From: JBAYFX01 sp041666965
GTDB lineage: Bacteria; Patescibacteriota; Microgenomatia; UBA12405
NCBI GenBank assembly: GCA_041666965.1
Contig: JBAYFX010000035.1
Span: 1 to 8,888 of the forward strand
DNA length: 8,888 nt
Direction of reading: 5' to 3'
The notes under the pieces are model-generated. The model did no database searches, was not told the origin of the DNA, and saw only the letters and a list, made by a program, of their open reading frames with translations. The position numbers were made by a program, and so were the translations under genes. Shown piece by piece: positions 5,383 to 8,888 of this stretch. The first letter of the stretch is position 1. Each line of letters begins with the position of its first letter.

Positions 5383-7590
5383 ATGAATCCAAACAAATTT
5401 GACATCCAACTTACACCCGAGCGCGTACTTACTCTTTCAACCGGTCAATTAGCCCCCCAAGCCAATGGCGCCGTTTTGGCACAGCTGGGTAATAGCCTGG
5501 TTTTAGCCACTGTTGTCCAAGGTGCCGTCGATAAGGCCAAAGATTATTTTCCTCTCCAGGTAGAATTCCAAGACAAACTTTATGCTGGCGGTTTAATTAA
5601 AGGTGGTAAGTGGATTAAGCGTGAAGGCGGACCGTCCGACGCTTCCGTTTTGTTTGGTCGTATCATAGACAGAAGCATTCGCCCCTTGTTTCCCGCTGGT
5701 TACAAGCATGAAGTTCAGCTGATAGTTACCGTTTTAAGTAACGATAAAAATTCCGATTTAGTTACTGCTGCCTTTTTTGCTTCAGTTGGCGCTTTAATGA
5801 TTAGTAGTATTCCTTTTAATAGTCCGGTATCTCCCGTCCGTGTTGGTTTGATTGATCAAAAGCCGGTTCTTTTCCCAACCTTGTCTGAAATGGCTCTCTC
5901 AGAATTAGATCTTTTTGTTTGTCGCGATCATCATGGTATTAACATGATCGAAGCCGACGCCAACATCGTAAAAAATGAGTTAGTTTTAGAGTGTATAAAT
6001 CTGGCAGAAGATACGGGAAAATCTCTTAATCTAGAGCTGGAAAAGTTTGCCAAAGAATTTGGTAAAGCTAAATTTGAGTTTGTTGACCTTTCACCAACAA
6101 CTGCCTTAATTGAAGAAGTTGAATCTTTAATAAAAGACGACCTCTTAAAATATCTTTCAGAGGGGTCAGATGGAGCTCATGTTCGTCAGGAAGAAGCTCT
6201 CAAAGAAAAAGTAAGCCAATTTTTTAAATCCCGAGTTGACTCCGGAGAGATCGAAGCCGCCAACTTAACTGAAGCCTTAGACCTTATTTTTAAACGTTAT
6301 TTCCGCACCCAAACTTTAAGTGGTAAACGCTACGATAATCGAGCACTCAATGAAGTACGCCCCCTTCGAATGGAGGTAGGTGTTCTGCCTTGTGTTCATG
6401 GCTCAGCTATCTTTGAGCGGGGTTTAACCCAGGCTCTAACCTCGGTAACACTTGGCGCACTTTCTGAACAGCAATATCTTCAGGATTCTTTCGGTGAAAT
6501 CACCAAACGCTATATTCACTACTATTCTGCCGCTCCTTTTTCTACAGGCCAAACTGGCCGTACCGGACGCCCCGGTCGCCGCGAAATTGGCCATGGTGCT
6601 TTAGCTGAAAAAGCTCTTGTTCCGGTAATTCCATCTATGGAAGAGTTTCCTTACACCATTGCCCTGACTTCCGAAGTAATGTCTCAAAATGGTTCGTCTT
6701 CTATGGCCTCAACTTGTGGGTCTACACTGAGCTTGCTTGACGCTGGTGTACCACTAAAAGCCAAAGTTGCTGGTATCTCAGTCGGTATGGTTAGTGATGA
6801 GTCAGACAAATTCTTACTCCTGACAGATATTGCCGGTGTTGAAGATCACCACGGCGATATGGATTTTAAAATCACTGGTACCCGAGAGGGCATTACTGCC
6901 ATCCAATTGGATATAAAGCGCTCCGGACTTACACCGGCCATGATTGCTGACACCTTTACAGCATCCACGGCTGCTCGGCTTTCCATATTAGATGCCATGG
7001 ATAAAGCGATTGTTGGTCCCAGAAGTGAACTTTCTCCATTTGCTCCAAAAATCAAACTAGTTTTACTTCCTGAAGACAAAATCGGTGAAGTCATAGTGTC
7101 AGGTGGCAAAACCATTCGTGGACTAATGGAAAAATACGATGTTCAAATCGATATTGACGATGATGGAAAAGCGTCAATATCTTCTCCTGACATGACCAAG
7201 GTTGATGCCGCTGCTACCGAAATTGAAGCCATGATTCGTGAAGTCCAAGTTGGCGAGGATTTTGAAGGTGTAGTCACTCGAGTTGAAAACTTTGGTGCTT
7301 TTGTTGAATTTTTACCCGGACGCGAAGCCTTGCTTCACGTTTCTGAGATGACTCAAGGCTATTTGTCTGATCCTTCGACTATCATCAAAATTGGCGATAA
7401 GTTGAAAGTAAAAATATCCGGCTTTAACGACAATCATCAGATCAAACTCTCTGCTCCTGAGTTTAAAGCGGCTCATCCTCAAGGTGATGGTTCAGCACCT
7501 CCTCAGCGCGCAGGTGGTTTCCGTCCACCACAAAGAGACAGCCGTCCTCGTCAGGAATTCCAGCACGGCCGTTTTGACCCCAGAAAATAA
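5383..7590 (+). CDS. pnp: Polyribonucleotide nucleotidyltransferase (PNPase)
   Basis: PNPase degrades RNA 3' to 5' using phosphate, releasing nucleoside diphosphates, and can run in reverse as a polymerase; it acts as a cytoplasmic homotrimer. The 735 aa contain a first RNase PH domain (about 1-145), a helical linker (about 150-310), the catalytic second RNase PH domain (about 315-545), a KH domain (about 555-615), an S1 domain (about 625-695) and a Pro/Arg/Gln-rich tail. The catalytic segment EDHHGDMDFK supplies D488, D494 and K496, and the phosphate-binding NGSSSMAS is intact. Oddities: the KH loop reads VSGG (572-575) rather than GxxG, and the usual REGRPS of the first domain reads REGGPS. 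The start lies 3 bases after rpsO, with an A-rich lead and no Shine-Dalgarno sequence. Confidence 0.97.
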   Translation: MNPNKFDIQLTPERVLTLSTGQLAPQANGAVLAQLGNSLVLATVVQGAVDKAKDYFPLQVEFQDKLYAGGLIKGGKWIKREGGPSDASVLFGRIIDRSIRPLFPAGYKHEVQLIVTVLSNDKNSDLVTAAFFASVGALMISSIPFNSPVSPVRVGLIDQKPVLFPTLSEMALSELDLFVCRDHHGINMIEADANIVKNELVLECINLAEDTGKSLNLELEKFAKEFGKAKFEFVDLSPTTALIEEVESLIKDDLLKYLSEGSDGAHVRQEEALKEKVSQFFKSRVDSGEIEAANLTEALDLIFKRYFRTQTLSGKRYDNRALNEVRPLRMEVGVLPCVHGSAIFERGLTQALTSVTLGALSEQQYLQDSFGEITKRYIHYYSAAPFSTGQTGRTGRPGRREIGHGALAEKALVPVIPSMEEFPYTIALTSEVMSQNGSSSMASTCGSTLSLLDAGVPLKAKVAGISVGMVSDESDKFLLLTDIAGVEDHHGDMDFKITGTREGITAIQLDIKRSGLTPAMIADTFTASTAARLSILDAMDKAIVGPRSELSPFAPKIKLVLLPEDKIGEVIVSGGKTIRGLMEKYDVQIDIDDDGKASISSPDMTKVDAAATEIEAMIREVQVGEDFEGVVTRVENFGAFVEFLPGREALLHVSEMTQGYLSDPSTIIKIGDKLKVKISGFNDNHQIKLSAPEFKAAHPQGDGSAPPQRAGGFRPPQRDSRPRQEFQHGRFDPRK

Positions 7591-7603
7591 GGGCAAAAAG
7601 CTC

Positions 7604-7609
7604 TATACT
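7604..7609 (+). promoter_or_regulatory. Possible -10 element placing a leaderless start at the Lon-like gene
   Basis: TATACT ends 5 bases before the ATG at 7615, so a transcript starting about 6-7 bases downstream would begin at or next to the start codon and be leaderless. A good -35-like TTGACC lies at 7574-7579, but the spacer of 24 bases is too long. Reading through from pnp, 24 bases upstream, is equally possible. Confidence 0.3.
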
Positions 7610-7614
7610 GAATT

Positions 7615-8673
7615 ATGGAAAGTGTTTTAACAACTTCCGAGGCCATTACCCGTCTCGTTACCAAAACCCATGGTGCCCCGCTTCCTAATGGCTTGAAAGA
7701 TAAGTTAGACGAGTTATTCGCTCAACTGACAATTAACGCCCGCTCTGAAGAGACTTTTTGGCAATACTATCAAAATGTGTCCCGCTATATTGAGTGGGTC
7801 TTAAAGCTGCCGTGGACCTCTGAATCAAGTGATGTGTTAGATATAAATAATGCCCGCACCAAACTTGATGAAAAGCACCACGGTTTAGACGCCGTCAAAG
7901 AAAGAATTTTAGAATATGTTTCGGTCCTGTCGTTACAAAAACAGCGTCACCCCGATGTTCCGCTTCGCGCCCCAATTATGTTGTTTGTGGGGTTAGTTGG
8001 TACCGGCAAAACCACCATGGCCGCTTCAATCGCTTCTGTTTTAGGCCGGCAACTTATTCGGATACCTTTTGGTGGTTTAGGTGACCCCCTTTACCTCAGA
8101 GGTCAATCACGGGTTTACCCCAACTCAGAGCCAGGAGCCATAATTCGAGGTTTGACTGTAGCCTCAACCCGTAATCCGGTTATACTTTTGGACGAAATTG
8201 ATCGGGTAGCCGATGATGCACTTAATACCATCATGGGTGTTTTAGTTGAATTACTTGACCCTGAACAGAATCATCATTTTACCGATCATTATCTTGACTA
8301 TCCCTTTGATTTGTCTCAAGCTTTATTTGTGGCCACTTGTAACAACACTTCCCGCATTGCCACGGCTGTAATGGACCGTTTAGAAGTAATCCAAATGCCC
8401 TCCTATACTGATGAAGAAAAAATTGTCATTGGTAGGGATTATCTTTTTCCCCGGGCACTAATCGATACTGGCTTGACCGAAACGGAAGTTACCATCTCCC
8501 CAGATATTTGGCCCACCATAGTTCGTCCACTTGGCTTTGATGCTGGGGTCCGCACTCTCAAACGAAACATTGAAGGATTGTGCCGTAAATCAGCCCTATT
8601 AATAGCCGATGGTCAAGTTCAGCGAGTTTCTGTTGACGCGACTAATGTTAAACATTATCTTCCACAATGGTAA
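7615..8673 (+). CDS. Lon-type AAA+ ATPase without LON N-domain or protease domain
   Basis: The 352 aa match only the middle of Lon. Residues about 20-66 correspond to the helices before the ATPase, ending in the family's LPW motif; 85-101 (KLDEKHHGLDAVKERILEY) is the Lon linker. The AAA+ module has Walker A GLVGTGKT (126-133, where Lon usually has GPPGVGKT), pore-loop Tyr168, Walker B LLDEID (191-196), the DPEQNHHFTDHYLD segment, sensor 1 near N243, arginine finger R255 and sensor 2 R313. The protein stops after the lid at HYLPQW, where the Ser-Lys protease domain would begin. No protease sequence follows in any + frame, so this is not a simple frameshift. The ATPase appears intact and should unfold or remodel proteins without cutting them. 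The next gene overlaps its end by 7 bases. Confidence 0.85.
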   Translation: MESVLTTSEAITRLVTKTHGAPLPNGLKDKLDELFAQLTINARSEETFWQYYQNVSRYIEWVLKLPWTSESSDVLDINNARTKLDEKHHGLDAVKERILEYVSVLSLQKQRHPDVPLRAPIMLFVGLVGTGKTTMAASIASVLGRQLIRIPFGGLGDPLYLRGQSRVYPNSEPGAIIRGLTVASTRNPVILLDEIDRVADDALNTIMGVLVELLDPEQNHHFTDHYLDYPFDLSQALFVATCNNTSRIATAVMDRLEVIQMPSYTDEEKIVIGRDYLFPRALIDTGLTETEVTISPDIWPTIVRPLGFDAGVRTLKRNIEGLCRKSALLIADGQVQRVSVDATNVKHYLPQW

Positions 8674-8888
8674 AAAAACCTCGCTCCCGTTCAAAGTTAG
8701 CTTTAACTCAAGTCACAAATCCTCTAATCAATCAATTAGATTTTCCTTTTATGCCATTTTTAGTTTTAGCTCTAGCCTTCGTGTTATTGCTTTTAACTCT
8801 GTCTCCATACTTATTCACCACCCTAAAAGCCCGGTCAGAAGCCGTTGTTTGTGGGGGAGTGTCTAACCTACCATGTCCAGCCAATTTA
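8667..8888 (+). CDS. Membrane-anchored protein of unknown function (3' partial)
   Basis: An ATG at 8667 overlaps the TAA stop of the Lon-like gene (ATGGTAA), and the frame stays open for 74 codons to the window edge. The N-terminus is strongly basic (MVKKPRSRSK). A hydrophobic stretch at about residues 28-47, rich in Leu, Phe and Val, forms one membrane segment, so an N-in signal anchor is likely, with the rest outside the cytoplasm. After it come two cysteines (62 and 70) in a Gly/Pro-containing loop. There is no lipobox. The family cannot be told from this part. The overlap suggests co-translation with the Lon-like ATPase. Another + frame at 8609-8866 covers the same bases but lacks this coupling and a plausible start, and is rejected. 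Confidence 0.65.
   Translation, partial: MVKKPRSRSKLALTQVTNPLINQLDFPFMPFLVLALAFVLLLLTLSPYLFTTLKARSEAVVCGGVSNLPCPANL

Noticed and set aside
7572..7598. Imperfect stem around the pnp stop (TTTTG/CAAAA and CCC/GGG with a bulged A)
   Set aside because: There is no U-run after it and the stem is weak, so it is not a convincing terminator.
8609..8866. 85-aa + frame overlapping the end of the Lon-like gene
   Set aside because: It starts inside the Lon-like coding region; the alternative frame from 8667 overlaps the stop in the usual coupled way and encodes a clear basic N-terminus plus membrane segment.

Overview
All genes lie on the + strand and are tightly packed. The layout suggests a reduced bacterial genome of the Candidate Phyla Radiation type, possibly Microgenomates-like. 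That placement is an inference from short forms of several core proteins (NusA of 328 aa, IF-2 of 478 aa with no N-terminal region, a zinc-finger-less DnaJ, an AAA-only Lon relative) and from sequence character; no marker here fixes the taxon. TGA, TAA and TAG all serve as stops, so the standard bacterial code fits and the UGA-glycine code of Gracilibacteria/SR1 does not.

Region 1 (1-1074) is a chaperone pair: the 3' end of dnaK and a type II dnaJ whose GTG start overlaps the dnaK stop by one base. Region 2 (1075-4404) starts with an extended -10 promoter and a strong hairpin, then nusA, infB and a 268-aa protein that resembles the N-terminal part of DHH/NrnA phosphoesterases but has no histidine at all. 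Region 3 (4405-5109) holds two small cysteine-rich genes of unknown function that share a C-x9-C-x2-C pattern, followed by a promoter and a structured leader before rpsO. Region 4 (5110-7590) is the classical rpsO-pnp pair. Region 5 (7615-8888) is a Lon-type AAA+ ATPase with neither LON N-domain nor protease domain, overlapping by 7 bases a membrane-anchored protein that runs off the window.

The order nusA-infB-DHH-like-...-rpsO-pnp is a compressed version of the widespread bacterial cluster rimP-nusA-ylxR-infB-rbfA-(nrnA)-truB-ribF-rpsO-pnp. Here rimP, rbfA, truB and ribF are absent from their usual places. The genes serve transcription elongation/termination (NusA), translation initiation (IF-2), the small ribosomal subunit (S15), RNA turnover (PNPase) and protein quality control (DnaK/DnaJ, Lon-like ATPase).

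The most interesting points are the pair of small Cys-rich genes, the histidine-free DHH relative, the AAA-only Lon coupled to a membrane protein, the rpsO leader with a possible start-codon pseudoknot, and the hairpin in the nusA leader. Three promoters share a TGnTATAAT extended -10, and most starts have no visible Shine-Dalgarno sequence.
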